Shown here: in pieces, positions 36,525 to 47,537 of the stretch
Layout of the letters: each line of letters opens with the position of its first letter
Position numbering within the stretch: position 1 is the stretch's first letter
NCBI GenBank assembly: GCA_963922205.1
Contig: CAWUHX010000019.1
Location: 310,001 to 374,000 of the forward strand
DNA length: 64,000 bases
Direction of reading: 5' to 3'
Origin: Romanomermis culicivorax
Lineage: Eukaryota > Nematoda > Enoplea > Mermithida > Mermithidae
Notes under the pieces: generated by a model
Seen by the model: the letters and a program-made list of their open reading frames with translations, nothing else
Told to the model about the DNA's origin: nothing
Databases searched by the model: none
Made by a program: the position numbers and the translations under genes

Positions 36525-39500
36525 CTATTGCCGGCGGGAAGTGTGGGGCCTGCGGGATCCACCTTCCTCGTTGTCAAATGCATTCTTTGCCGGTCGTGGG
36601 ATGAACGGTTTTAGACGCGTTATAGAGACGGTCTGCGGGCGGCCGGGCGCGTCGAGTGCGTCAATGGTAACAACGTTTTCGGCTGCGCGTGAAGCGTCCG
36701 TGATGAGGAAAGGCCCGATGAAGTCGGGTTGAATCTTGTTGGCTTTTCGCGTGTTGGTCAAAAGAACTAAGTCGTTGACGGCGAAGTCGCGTCTTCGCGC
36801 TTTGCGGTCAAAATATTCTTTGCTGGCGGCAGCTGCGGCATCGAGGTTAGCTTTGATCTTTTCGTGCATCTTGATTTGGGCTTGCGTTAGAATATGTTGA
36901 TAAGCGTCGTAATTCAACGGCAAGGTGAGGCGGCGGGCGCAGTCATAGTCGAAGGTGATGCGCGGTTCATATCCTCGTAATAAACTGAACGGCGAATGTC
37001 GTGTGGCTGTATGCGGCGTGGCGTTGTAAGCGAACACGGCGTAGGGCAGGTAACGCTCCCAGTTGTCGGGATCGTCGGCGGTGTACTTCTTGAGTTGGGC
37101 GATCAATGTTTGGTTGAAACGTTCGACCATTCCGTTGCACTGGGGGTGGTACGCCGTTGTTTTGACTTTTCGAATTTTGAGAAGTTCACAAATATCTTGC
37201 ATGAGTTTTGACGTAAAGCATCCACCTTGATCGGAAAGGAGGACAAGTGGGCTACCGTGCGTGAGGACGACGTTGTTGATAAAACATTCCACTATTGTTG
37301 AGGCTTTCTGATCCGGTATCGGATGCGCGGATACGAATTTCGTAAAGTAATCCTGAAAAACAATAACGTAGGGACGCTTCTCACCTACTGGCAAAATATT
37401 GACGATGTCGGTTGCCACGATTTGGAATGGGTGTTTGGGTTGAATTGGCAACAATGGCGGAGGCGGTGACGTGCGCGGCGTTGTTAGTTGGCAAATTTTA
37501 CAGGTTTTGATCCAATCCCGAACGTCCTCTTCCATGCGGGGCCACCAAAAGTGAGCTTTAATGGCGGCTAGCGTCCGGTTTGTCCCTTGATGATTCAAAA
37601 TTTTGGCGCCGTGGAATTGGTGAAGAGTTTGGTCGACCATGGAGGCAGGTACGACTAATTGCTTGACATCTTTGATTTGCCGGTATAAAAGTTGATCTTC
37701 GAGGAAGAAAATCGGCGGGTGTTTGGCGGCGTTATCCATTTTGAGAGAGGTGATGATTCTCGTTATGGCTGGATCTGCGGCTTGAGCTTCTAAAACTTCT
37801 TCGTGAGCGGCGATCGTAATGACTTCGGCCGGAGGCGGTTCGTGGTCGGCATCCTTAGGCATTGAATTAGAGAGTGTGGGTGAACTGATGGTCTTTCTCG
37901 TCATTGCACGGGTGATGGCGTTGATTTCGGCATCGACCTCCGTGGATAGTGAATCCACTGCTGGGCGTATTTCCGGTACCGTTAGGTCGCTTTCCGTAGT
38001 TGCACCAGCAGGGTGAAAGTTTTCACGGAAGATCTTTGCGGTCAAGTTTTCAGCGTTCTGGATCGGGCATTTGTCGCGGTCATCTTTCCTAGATAGAAAA
38101 TCAGCGCAAGCGTTATCCTTACCCTTAACATATTCCACTTTGTAATCGTAATCTTGTAAGCTGATCGCGAAGCGCTGGAGTCGTGAATTGCCGTGTTTCT
38201 CGTCTTTGAGCCATTCGAGCGGCTTGTGGTCGGTGCGGACGATAACTTTCTGGCCGTACACATAGTGGCGGTACATCCGGAAGCCGTATACAATGGCGAG
38301 GCATTCACGCTCAGTTGTATTGTAGCGGGTTTCGGCATCGGTGAGTACGCGACTATTGTAGGCGATGACCCATTGATCTTTTTTGTTTTCTTGATACAAA
38401 ATTGCTCCGATGGCGGTCGTACTAGCGTCGGTTTGAATAACGAATTGAGCTTTGCCATCGTAGACGGGATAGCGGAGAAAGGGCGACGACGTAAGGGCTG
38501 TCTTGATGCCTTTGAATGCGGCGTGGTGTTCATCCGTGGCGAAATATTGGGCGTCTTTGCGTAGAAGTCCGTACAAAGGACTGGACAAGGTCGCCAAATT
38601 CGGAATGAATCGCTTGCACCATTGAACTAGACCTAAAAAACTCTGCATACCTTTTTTAGTCTTCGGAAATTCATATTCGGCGATCGCTTTGACTTTCTCG
38701 GGATCGGCGGCGATTCCGCGGGCGCTAAGAAGATGTCCCAGGAATTTGACTTGCGGCGGCAGAAACTCGCATTTGTCGGGTCGAAGCGTAAGGTTAGCAG
38801 CGCGGAGGGCGTCAAAAACGATTTGAAGGTGTTCCAAATGCTCTTCAAACGAATTCGAAAAAATAATAATATCGTCTATGTAAAGGAGGCAAATTTTCCA
38901 AATGTACGGGCGGAGGATTCGTTCCATTAGACGTTGGAATTCGGCAGGTGCGTTTTTCAAACCAAAGGGCAAAACTTTGAAACGAAACAAACCTTCTTGG
39001 CAGATGAAGGTTGTTTTGTCACGGGAGTCGACGTCGAGGGGTACTTGCCAATACCCAGCTTTGAGGTCGAGCGTGGTGAAGAATTTTGCGTGTCCCATTG
39101 CGTCCAAGTAGTCGTCAATGCGCGGGATTGGGAATTTGTCGCTTGGCGTAACATCATTGATTCCGCGGTAGTCAACAACGGGTCTCCACGAGCCGTCTTT
39201 TTTCTTTACCAAAAATAGCGGTGCGGCCCAAGGTGAGCGGGATGGTTCGATAAAATCGTTGTCAAGCATTTCTTGAATATGGCGACGTACAATCGGTCTT
39301 TGTTCCATCGCGGCGCGGTAATAATGGCGGGAAACTGGTTTCGCGGTGCCGGTGTCGATGCTGACGGTCAATTCGCTAGTGATGGTTGGTTTATCGCCGG
39401 GGAGACTGAAAACATCGCAGTGCTGTCGGAGCATCCTGAGGGCTCTCGCTTTTTGCGCGGTAGAAACGTACGTCTTTTCCGTCATTTTGTTCAGGGCGTA

Positions 39501-39614
39501 TTCCAGCTTTTGTTGTGCGGTATTGCCTGGGAATGACTTGTCCAATGCGGCCGGTTCGTGGTCGGTTATGTCGCGGTCGGCGGCGGCGGTCGCTATCTGA
39601 CAATCGGCGTGGGT
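36525..39614 (-). CDS. pol: pol: reverse transcriptase, RNase H, integrase
   Basis: Open in one frame from just after the TAA at 39615-39617 to a stop at 36525; no obvious ATG start. Numbering from the TTG at 39545: RT has LDLKAGYWQ (Asp160), the LPFGLKNAP block and YIDD (222-225). RNase H has QTDAS (Asp373), TERECLA (Glu413), [10 protein letters not shown] (Asp439) and ADFLSR. Integrase has an H-x-H/C-x2-C zinc motif (HQFHG...NHQG, CKICQ) and a full D713, D772, E808 triad, then a C-terminal domain with the GPFLI and [10 protein letters not shown] strands. All catalytic residues are present. It copies the element RNA and inserts the cDNA. The likely product is a Gag-Pol fusion by recoding at the upstream stop, or a stop-inactivated copy. 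Confidence 0.92.
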   Translation of the reverse strand, partial: THADCQIATAAADRDITDHEPAALDKSFPGNTAQQKLEYALNKMTEKTYVSTAQKARALRMLRQHCDVFSLPGDKPTITSELTVSIDTGTAKPVSRHYYRAAMEQRPIVRRHIQEMLDNDFIEPSRSPWAAPLFLVKKKDGSWRPVVDYRGINDVTPSDKFPIPRIDDYLDAMGHAKFFTTLDLKAGYWQVPLDVDSRDKTTFICQEGLFRFKVLPFGLKNAPAEFQRLMERILRPYIWKICLLYIDDIIIFSNSFEEHLEHLQIVFDALRAANLTLRPDKCEFLPPQVKFLGHLLSARGIAADPEKVKAIAEYEFPKTKKGMQSFLGLVQWCKRFIPNLATLSSPLYGLLRKDAQYFATDEHHAAFKGIKTALTSSPFLRYPVYDGKAQFVIQTDASTTAIGAILYQENKKDQWVIAYNSRVLTDAETRYNTTERECLAIVYGFRMYRHYVYGQKVIVRTDHKPLEWLKDEKHGNSRLQRFAISLQDYDYKVEYVKGKDNACADFLSRKDDRDKCPIQNAENLTAKIFRENFHPAGATTESDLTVPEIRPAVDSLSTEVDAEINAITRAMTRKTISSPTLSNSMPKDADHEPPPAEVITIAAHEEVLEAQAADPAITRIITSLKMDNAAKHPPIFFLEDQLLYRQIKDVKQLVVPASMVDQTLHQFHGAKILNHQGTNRTLAAIKAHFWWPRMEEDVRDWIKTCKICQLTTPRTSPPPPLLPIQPKHPFQIVATDIVNILPVGEKRPYVIVFQDYFTKFVSAHPIPDQKASTIVECFINNVVLTHGSPLVLLSDQGGCFTSKLMQDICELLKIRKVKTTAYHPQCNGMVERFNQTLIAQLKKYTADDPDNWERYLPYAVFAYNATPHTATRHSPFSLLRGYEPRITFDYDCARRLTLPLNYDAYQHILTQAQIKMHEKIKANLDAAAAASKEYFDRKARRRDFAVNDLVLLTNTRKANKIQPDFIGPFLITDASRAAENVVTIDALDAPGRPQTVSITRLKPFIPRPAKNAFDNEEGGSRRPHTSRRQ

Positions 39615-42008
39615 TTAGGAATACTCCAGTGTGTGCTTTGCCATCGCAATGAGTTGATTTGGTCGGAGTTTGATACTGTTCGGCGTATTGTTGATGAAAA
39701 GGAGCGGACAATGGCCGTTGGTGATGTTGACCACTGCGGTTTCGACTGGGAGCTCTGCGGCAACGTTGTCTGTGGCGAGTGGTTGTACAATCACGTCGGG
39801 CACTGTTGCCGATGTTGTGGGAAAAACGCTACTATTGACCCATTGTTGGCAGTGCGGCGAGATCGAAACGGAAACTTGGGCGACGAGAAAAATCGGTTCG
39901 GCGAGCTCAGTAACCTCCAACCGCCTAGGGGGCGGTTGGTGTGGACTAGGTTGAGCCTGCGGTATCGGTTGTTCGACTTTGATTTCTTCTGGTTGGCTAA
40001 AAATATCAGACTTATCATCATAACAACTTACTCGTTCGTCCTCGGGTATTTCTTCTAAAACATTGTCGTTAGCGGCGTTGAGAAACAATTCCGTTTGCGG
40101 GCGGATCGAGGCGATCACCTTGAGCGGCAGTTTAACGTCTTGAATTTCGATGTAATTGTCTTTGAAATTTAAAATGGCGTGGATATCGGGGTGCGCGAGG
40201 AAATCGGTTCCGATGATGAATTGATCGTTTCCGTCGTCGTCAAGGATTACGCATTTGATCATGTGCTCTCCGAAGGCGGATTCCATTGTGACAACTACCG
40301 GGCCGTGAGCGTTGACTACGGCGCCGTCGGCTACTTTGATTTTTCCACAAATCAGGAGTTGGAGCGATTGCTTGTCGAAAGCGCGTTTGACTAATCCTGA
40401 TGAGAGGACGGAACATTGGGCACCTGTATCGATGAGCGCGTGTGCTTTGACGGCTCCAATTTTGATGGGGATTTGAAAGGCTCTCGTAGAAGCGTACTTG
40501 CGAACAAACGATTTGGAAGATGGCGTTAGATTATCAATTTGACAAACGGACGAACGAATATGACAGGGATCTTGAAAAGCGCGGCCTGTTGCGTTCCAAC
40601 GGACGATGCCGGGGCTGACAATCGGCGCGGCGGAAGCGATTTCTTTGGATGGAACAACCATATTGGCCGCGGACGTTGAATGATTGTTAACGCGTGTTTC
40701 GAGCGCAGGTATGGGCGCGGTGTTTGGTGCCGGAAGGGGGGGCAGGGTAAATTGCATTTCTGAAGATTGAGAACTAGCGCGCGATGAATCCGTCGGCGTT
40801 GTGACATACGGAGCCGGTACCGCGTTGTAATGAATATGTTGTTCCCACGGCGCCGGAAATTGGTGGTTCGGGTAGACGGCGTAGGTATTCTGAACAAAAT
40901 CATTTGGGCGTTGTATAGAGTTACCTTCATAGAAATGGTTTCGCGCGCCGCGGGCGTAGTTCCCTCCTCGTTGGGGCGGTCCTCCACGGCGGGGTCGCCA
41001 ATCGCGTTGTCCACGGACGTCGTTTGAATTGTTTCGGAAGTCAACTTGCCGTGGTTGAGCGGCGTAATTTGAGCGATTTGGTTCAAGTAGGGCTGATTGT
41101 TGAGCGTTTTGCCGTTTGAGCCAGACGCAATCTTCTGTGTTGTGTGTGCGGGATTTGTGAGCGTCGCACCACAGACCTGTAGATTGCGTCGTGCGTGCGC
41201 GGTCTCTGCTGGCGGATCGGTCGAAGCGGTTTGCGTGCGGCTCTCTGTTCTGGGATGGATGGCGTGGGCTTTGTTGCCTATTGTTGTGTACCGTTTCTTC
41301 AGGGCGTTGTCGAGATTTTCTTTCTTCATAGTCGCCGTCGTATCGTTGAATCAATTGTTCCAGAAGCATCTCTGTGCGCGGCGGCTGCGGCGGCGGTGGC
41401 TCAATTGCTTGTGGTTGGAAAGAGACGAATTTAGTGGGCTGCATCGCCGGGTTTTGCGTCCTGCGGTCCATCGAGGGAGAGCGCTCGCGGTAGCGGTTTT
41501 GAGGACGGTCCATGCTGCGGCAGCGTTCAAAACGGCGGTCAAACGGTTGCGGCGACTTCGGAGGTGGTGCATCTTGATCGGCTTGATTTACCAGAATGGG
41601 TCGTTCCGCGGTTCCGATTTCGGCCTTAGTTGCGTTGAGGACACTACGGGCTTTGGCTACGGCGTCGGCCAGTTGTTGAACATTTGTGAAACCCTTTGCT
41701 TGTTCGCCAATTGTGAGTTGATAGAAAACAGGCATTTTGGTCAAAAAGGTATCAATTACTTGTTTATGCCAGAAAGTTTGATCTTCATGCTGATACAATA
41801 GTTGTACATAAGTCATCACCTTACTCAGGAATGCGGCGGGTTCCTCTCCGGCTTCTGGCGTGATTGACGCGAGTTCGCGTTTAAGAGTCATCGGATTGCA
41901 ATCGGGCGCCAACTGGAACATGAGCAAATGTTTGGCGTCTTCATACCGCGTCATATCTTGGATCATATCGCTCGGCGTATCGCGGGTAAGTCGGCGGAGG
42001 GCACTCAT
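39615..42008 (-). CDS. gag-pro: gag C-terminal part (capsid, zinc knuckle) and aspartic protease
   Basis: 797 codons from an ATG at 42008, in the same frame as both neighbours. Residues 1-130 continue a Ty3-type capsid domain that starts before the upstream TAG. A basic, Arg/Pro/Gln-rich linker follows, then a CX2HX4HX4C knuckle (C281, H284, H289, C294) for RNA packaging. A Gly/Arg stretch and a low-complexity region lead to a retropepsin-like protease: ALIDTGAQ (DTG 527-529) and FIIGTDFL (598-604). A ~180-residue tail with acidic and Pro-rich segments ends at TAA 39615-39617. In a working element this would be part of the Gag-Pro precursor. The ATG at 42008 is probably internal, because the capsid homology begins upstream of the stop. 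Confidence 0.88.
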   Translation of the reverse strand: MSALRRLTRDTPSDMIQDMTRYEDAKHLLMFQLAPDCNPMTLKRELASITPEAGEEPAAFLSKVMTYVQLLYQHEDQTFWHKQVIDTFLTKMPVFYQLTIGEQAKGFTNVQQLADAVAKARSVLNATKAEIGTAERPILVNQADQDAPPPKSPQPFDRRFERCRSMDRPQNRYRERSPSMDRRTQNPAMQPTKFVSFQPQAIEPPPPQPPRTEMLLEQLIQRYDGDYEERKSRQRPEETVHNNRQQSPRHPSQNREPHANRFDRSASRDRARTTQSTGLWCDAHKSRTHNTEDCVWLKRQNAQQSALLEPNRSNYAAQPRQVDFRNNSNDVRGQRDWRPRRGGPPQRGGNYARGARNHFYEGNSIQRPNDFVQNTYAVYPNHQFPAPWEQHIHYNAVPAPYVTTPTDSSRASSQSSEMQFTLPPLPAPNTAPIPALETRVNNHSTSAANMVVPSKEIASAAPIVSPGIVRWNATGRAFQDPCHIRSSVCQIDNLTPSSKSFVRKYASTRAFQIPIKIGAVKAHALIDTGAQCSVLSSGLVKRAFDKQSLQLLICGKIKVADGAVVNAHGPVVVTMESAFGEHMIKCVILDDDGNDQFIIGTDFLAHPDIHAILNFKDNYIEIQDVKLPLKVIASIRPQTELFLNAANDNVLEEIPEDERVSCYDDKSDIFSQPEEIKVEQPIPQAQPSPHQPPPRRLEVTELAEPIFLVAQVSVSISPHCQQWVNSSVFPTTSATVPDVIVQPLATDNVAAELPVETAVVNITNGHCPLLFINNTPNSIKLRPNQLIAMAKHTLEYS

Positions 42009-42029
42009 CTTTACGTGGTTGGAGGCGTC

Positions 42030-43253
42030 CTAGCCGAACTCATTTTCCAGTCGTATGAAGAAGCGTAACAGGCGTTTGTTTGTTGCAGCGCCGTCGATTA
42101 TCAGCGGATGCATATTGTCGACGATTGTTTTGATGCGGCTATCTTCCTCACAATGAGACGTGCGCGGCATGTCGTACCGAGGGTGCGGGTGTTCATAATA
42201 ATCCTCGGGTGGATAATCTGAAAAGCCAAATTGGTTTGCCGCGGGCGGTGGGCGTCTTTGAAGCGCGGAGCGGTGTAAATCTTCATCGGCGCGCGTATTG
42301 CGGGCGAATTCGTTATTATATAAGGTATCCGTCGACGGTGCTTTGGGTTTGACTTGGTTTGGTAGCCTGCCAAAGACTGGAGCCGGTTCAGTTTCACGGA
42401 GAGTTTCATTAGGGATATAAACATCTCTTGTTTCCTCGCCGTGAAACCATGAGGACACCGGCGGCGGTCTTGGTGTAGGCGGATTACGCGCGTGCGTCGC
42501 GGCGGCGGTTGTGGAAATCAAGTGTTGCATTTGCTCGGCGAGCGCGGCGAAACGCGCGTTAGTGGCTTTTGTTTGTTCTTGAATTTCGCGTTGAACGCGT
42601 AATTGCTGGGCTTGGAATTGATCGGAGACGGCACCGATAATTTGATCGATGGTTTGTACCGTGGGGACATTGTTGGTTATACGCGCGGCGGCGGTGTTGA
42701 GTTGTTCCAGCGCGTCGCGTGCTTCAATTCGAAAATTTTGGACTTCGTTGGCGTTTGCGATAGCGAGACTGCTGCGGTGGTCGTTCGCTGAAGCACGGGT
42801 GGCGGCTGGGGCTTGCGGTGGTTCGATATTGACAAAGGATTCGGAAGAGTCGGTTCTGGCGACAATTTGGTCATCATTATTTCGAGCCGGCGCGGGCGGG
42901 GGCGGCATTTGCGATGCGGGCGGCGCGTTTAGGCGATTTTCGGCGGCGGCATGAAGGTTTTGGTTTACAAGCCGCGGAGTTTGGGAAATATTCGTCGCCG
43001 CGGTTGCGGGAAATAGCGGTGCTTGCGGCTGTGCCATCCCGTCCAGCGCGGGAGTGCTGAAATTAGACAAGGGTGGGTTATGGGGCGGGAGACTTACCGT
43101 GGGTACCGCTGTCGATTGCGTAATATTTGACGGTCGCGGCAACATCATCTGGTCAAAACTTAAAGCGCGGCGTGCGGCTGTGGCGGCGTTGGGAGAACTG
43201 GAACGCGACGGAAATCGAGTGAAGTCCGGCGGTGTGTGGCTTACCGTTGGCAT
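42030..43253 (-). CDS. gag: gag N-terminal part, ended by an in-frame TAG
   Basis: The first ATG of the frame is at 43253, 137 bp inside the 5' LTR boundary. The product is Pro/Ala/Asn-rich and mostly disordered, with a helical stretch around 42560-42740 (long Gln/Arg-rich helix, probable matrix or coiled-coil region). It ends in the beginning of the capsid domain ([12 protein letters not shown]) and is cut by TAG 42030-42032. The same frame continues without shift into the next ORF, so this is one gag with a nonsense codon inside the capsid domain. A stop at that point serves no obvious regulatory purpose, so mutation is likelier than programmed readthrough. Confidence 0.85.
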   Translation of the reverse strand: MPTVSHTPPDFTRFPSRSSSPNAATAARRALSFDQMMLPRPSNITQSTAVPTVSLPPHNPPLSNFSTPALDGMAQPQAPLFPATAATNISQTPRLVNQNLHAAAENRLNAPPASQMPPPPAPARNNDDQIVARTDSSESFVNIEPPQAPAATRASANDHRSSLAIANANEVQNFRIEARDALEQLNTAAARITNNVPTVQTIDQIIGAVSDQFQAQQLRVQREIQEQTKATNARFAALAEQMQHLISTTAAATHARNPPTPRPPPVSSWFHGEETRDVYIPNETLRETEPAPVFGRLPNQVKPKAPSTDTLYNNEFARNTRADEDLHRSALQRRPPPAANQFGFSDYPPEDYYEHPHPRYDMPRTSHCEEDSRIKTIVDNMHPLIIDGAATNKRLLRFFIRLENEFG

Positions 43254-43371
43254 CTTTTTTCTCAAGGTATAATAACCTCGTTTGTACCCTTTGGCGCAGC
43301 TACGGCGGGGTCGAATTTTGAAGTCTTTGAATTCTTCGGATGCAACGCAACAGCGGGGAGCGGCAACGTAC

Positions 43372-43388
43372 AATCCAAACGGTCACCA
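43372..43388 (-). other. Primer binding site of the giant element
   Basis: One base after the 5' LTR the minus strand reads TGGTGACCGTTTGGATT, starting with the TGG that pairs with a tRNA CCA end. The first ten bases equal the TRIM site. The tRNA is not identified. Confidence 0.75.
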
Positions 43389-43389
43389 G

Positions 43390-43984
43390 TGTTATATCTG
43401 TCTTTGGGTCGGGGCGGTGATGATGCGGCGTGAGCAGGATTGGGATTCCGAGGTTGCGTCCTTAATGTACGTGCGTCCCACGCCCACGTTTACCCAATTA
43501 CTTAATTACTAGTACTTAAACCCCGACAATAATTATCCCAACAATTAAAGAAAACCTAGTTTCTTTAATTGTCTCCCTTCTTTCTCACTAACTAAAAATA
43601 AAGGGATTCTCCTACCTATTTATTATTATACAATAACGTACGAAAACTTACGTGACCAAAACGCTACGGGCGAGACAAAAATAATATGACAATAATGAAT
43701 CTACTCCCACGCACGGGCGAGCAAAGACGAAAAAGGCGTGGTGGGAGGCGGCTAATGCGTACTAGTGGTGGCCGGCGGGGCACACAACTAGTAAGGAAAA
43801 ATAAAACACACGTAAAATATACGTAACGAAAAAAGGTGTAGAGAGAGACCAGCGCACGCGTACCGACGTGCGCTACAGTAAGATGGCCACTGGTGGTCCG
43901 CGTTGCTCTCTCCACTTGCCACCTGCGGGCCTGTGACGCGTTTTGACAAATAATGAAAAAATCGGCGGAAAACACACTACAACA
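43390..43984 (-). repeat. 5' LTR of the giant element
   Basis: 595 bp, TGTTGTAGTG...ATATAACA in element sense. It carries the 14 extra bases absent from the 3' LTR. Its outer edge is 64 bp from the stop codon of the host protease gene. Confidence 0.92.
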
Positions 43985-44048
43985 AATTCCATTCCTACCA
44001 TTCCACATCCAAAAGCTCCACTTTTACTGAAATCTATTGTCGAAACAG

Positions 44049-47000
44049 TTAAATAATATCACTTCCTGAAGAAAACATTATAATCCGGAAAAGTTTCCAT
44101 TCGGGGGTTTCATTCGCCGTTGACTCTTCAAGTTTTTTCTGCAAAGCTTCCCAATGTGGACGAAGGAATATTCCAAGCTGTTTGTAGCTGCCCATCGGTC
44201 CTTCACCCCAAAAGAATCCGATGACTGTGCAAGAAGTTTTCGATTCAGCTTGACAAGCAATTATTGGATCACCATTGTTCCTCTGAAAAAAGCACATCTC
44301 AATCATGGGTAGTTTGATTACCAATTATTTTGGTTGTGCTGTACTTTTGAACACTGATACTGAAATGTGGTCTTGAGCAGTTGTATCTCAAAAATTGATT
44401 TTCATCAAATATGCTTACATAACGGGCAAGAGTCCTAAAAACTAAAAACTCCAGATGCAAATTGAAAGTTTTTGACTCTGAGAAATATGGGGGTTTAAAA
44501 TTGTGCCCCAACAATTGAGAAGTAGTTTATTCCTACCTGGTAACTTTTTTTTGTTATCAGGACATAAGTAATGGAAGAAATGAGCATCATTCTTCAGTTT
44601 CTTCCTCACTTTCCATCCATATGGTAATTTTTTTTATTGACTTACATCGCTCACATTGCCACTCTTCTTGTAGATTTTTGTAACATTGAATTGGCCATCA
44701 CCAGCAATTTCATCGATCGACACTGGAGTTTCAGTTAACGGATCAAATGACCACATAATGTCAGGCAACTCGTTTGGAGATGCAGTAGCAATAAAATACG
44801 TCGAATAAATTGATAAATCTGAGCTAGGCAATTGTATCTGTGGAATAAATCGATTGAGTTGGGATGTACGTTGGAGTATAATAACAATGATGTTTTTTTC
44901 AATTAATTCATCTGTGGCCACTGTGAGCCATGGAACTGCAATTTTAGTAGAGACTGCACGACTGGGACCGAAGTGAGATCCAACCACAGCATTGATACTA
45001 CTAGATCTGAAAAAAACATCTGTAATAATAGAAAAAAATGTAACCAGGCAACATATTTTGGAAATATTGAATCTGAGTCTGGGTCAAAAATTTCGAGAAT
45101 ATACGATCTGGCACCAGGACCCAGTCCAATAAGATGAACGGGTAGTTTTGGGTTTTGTTCTGGCGTATGGGTACCTGATACATATTCAGTATTGAGTAGT
45201 ATATTTGGTCTAATGCCAGGTCATGTCACATCCTGGTCTGCATCTGGTTCAAACAAAAAGGTCATGTAATTTCAGGTCTGGATACCCCATATGTCTCTAT
45301 ATCAGAGCTCTTATTTCTCTCATCTCTAAATTGACAAGGTATATTGATTGATCAGTAGGTTGATGCAAATTGAAAAGACTATTCTTACTTGAGGAATCAC
45401 TATCTAGACAGGGTGAACAGTTGATTCAAGTATGAATCCCTGCTCCAGAGTTGTAATGCTGGGTCCAGCTGTTCCTAAAACAGCCTGGCCAATACACACC
45501 AGTCAGCAAAGTGGGTAGCACATATCAGCTTTGAATTGAGGAGACCAGTATTTCAGACACCTTACTGTGCTGAATTTTTATGATGCATAACCATATGGAT
45601 TCAAGAATAAGAAATGTTTGTATGCTGGAACACTGCTATAATTGCTCACACAGTTCCCACATTATAACACTTACTCATTCATTATACCATGTTTCTCTGT
45701 ACACGACGTTGACGCCCATACAAAAATTTCTTCATCAAGTCCCTCATAGGTTGGTACAATATCTGTTGGATTGAACACAACACCGGTACAAATAAACTCA
45801 TCGGTAGAAGTTGGACGAGGTTTATAAAACCGGACAATCCATGGCATCGTGGTTGGATCAGAGACGAAAGCACCATTGAAGGGCCAATATGTTCTCCTGA
45901 TTGGGAGAGAATAGGACAAGTGTCCAAAATTGCTGGGGAAATTTTCCAACATTTGTATAGGTTCATCTAGAGAAGCGTCAGCATAGTTTGAGCTCCATGT
46001 GAATTTATCAATATTGAGTTTAGTATAGTGTGAATGACTGTGGAAAATGGCTACAAGCCCAAAAGACTTATCGACAGCAGTTTTATTCCTGAAATGTAAA
46101 TGGAAAAAGTAAAATATCAGAGTTGGAAGTAAATACCATTTGATAAACTGAAACAGTATTTTGTGGGCAATGAATTTGAAATATACAATCAGTTCTGTTC
46201 TGTTCTACTGTCTAATTCCAGATGAAAATGCCTTTTTCTCAAAATTTCTCAATTTTCTGGTTTCCGATATGATTTAAGGAATCTGTCGAGGCAATCTTTC
46301 CAGCAACTGTAATTCAGTTGGAGAATGGAAAGTAGTTTGTAGCAGCTTTCAATATAGATCAGAGGAAAATTATTTCTATCAGAAAATGTTTTTGACTTTT
46401 ATTTTTTGTTGAATTTTCTTGAACATTGATTCCAAAAATAAGAAAAATCTAAACCAAAAACACTGTTAAGAGGAAATCTCCATCCAAACCTAAAGCTTAA
46501 TATCCTGGAAACCACAGTGTTAGCTTATGCTATAATTTTGTCTTCAAATCATTAATTTTGTGCAAAGCAACGCAAAAAATGACAAAATTATATATTTAGA
46601 AAAATTAAAGACGATATGCTTTCAAATTAAAGAAAACCTCTCAAGGAAAACTTTTTCTTTGAACCAGCAACTGCTTTTAGTGGTTGTATTTGTTTTTTGA
46701 TCTTCACAAGCTACTTTGAAAAGCAGATTCTTTCGTTGTGAAAATGGGAGCCAGATTTTGTGAAAACTAGAAATGAAATTTGGCCTTCTTCATATATATT
46801 TAATGAATTGAATCATAGCAAAGTATATTTTATCATGTTAAAACTTACCACAGTTGTTGGAGGCAACTTGATGACACACGTATCCTATCATATGATTCTT
46901 CTGATGACTGTAGCATCGCAAGGCAGTGGAAATCTGTCCATTTATTACCATGAACAGCAACTTCATAATGTTGGTACCACTTGATGGATCTGCTTTCAGG

Positions 47001-47537
47001 TGGTTGATACGTGTGATTTTGCAATCCAGATGGCATATATTCAGGCTGAAGTTTCACATTAGCATTTTCAAAGGTGATATAAATGGATGTTTCAACATCC
47101 ATGATCAGTCATGAGCTTTTTTTGACTATCGTAAAATAGCAGCGATTATTTGAGGGGAAATAGTTGCAGCAGCCGTGAAAGTTTTCAATATAACAGAGGA
47201 TTGCACATCCAGTCAGATTAGCAACTGACATGTAGCCCTTAATTTCTTCCATGCAATACCCATGTCCAATTTTCAAAACTTTGACTACTGTTTTTATATC
47301 AGTATAGTCAAAAATCGGAGTATTTGTGATATTATTTTCCAAGTTTAATGGCACTGTGTTGCAGAGTCCGGCATACATTTCTTGCAAATAATTTTCTATT
47401 AGAGTCCAATCTACATGATGGCTGGTGAACTCTTGGATATAACGAGCTAAGTTTGATTTGTACACTGCAGCTTTCTCTGTCTTGCTCATAATCGCCAAGA
47501 TCCATTCCATATGAAAAGGAAGGCTGGTGAACTGGGA
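44049..47537 (-). pseudogene. PAN-like module plus catalytically dead S1 protease domain
   Basis: Exons 46849..47537 (continuing the previous exon), 45675..46088, 44646..45006 and 44049..44282 keep one phase with the six upstream exons. All nine sum to 2,523 nt, exactly 841 codons. The first part completes the upstream trypsin fold (HMEWILAIM, its C-terminal helix), then shows a PAN/apple-like cysteine pattern (GYCMEE, TGCAILC, GCCNYF, RCYF). A second S1-like domain follows: PWIVRFYKP, FICTGVVFNP, with PTYEG where the His-Cys should be, NIIVIIL where NDIAL is expected, and NNGDPIIAC in place of GDSGGP. All three catalytic residues are gone, typical of serine-protease homologues that bind rather than cleave. 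In-frame TAA (47538-47540) and TGA (47109-47111) separate it from the active domain, so it is a pseudogene or depends on readthrough. Confidence 0.7.

Larger units (their letters stand above)
29816..43984 (-). mobile_element. Giant Ty3/gypsy-type LTR retrotransposon with extra ORFs
   Basis: A complete 14,169-bp provirus-like insertion on the minus strand. Order in element sense: 5' LTR (43984-43390), PBS, gag, zinc knuckle, protease, RT, RNase H, integrase (to 36525), a 0.9-kb zone with small membrane-type ORFs, a ~1,600-codon ORF, PPT, 3' LTR (30396-29816). The target duplication is AATT (29812-29815 and 43985-43988). The LTRs differ by eye at only two bases and one 14-bp indel, so insertion is recent. 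RT before integrase and the DTG protease place it in Ty3/gypsy (Metaviridae-like). Typical members are 5-8 kb, and the surplus is all downstream of integrase. Base composition is much richer in G+C than the host DNA. Two in-frame stops interrupt gag-pol. Confidence 0.93.

Noticed and set aside
30655-43512. Many plus-strand ORFs across the 14-kb element (for example 41097-41801, 33168-33593)
   Set aside because: They are antisense shadows of long, motif-bearing minus-strand ORFs in GC-rich sequence.
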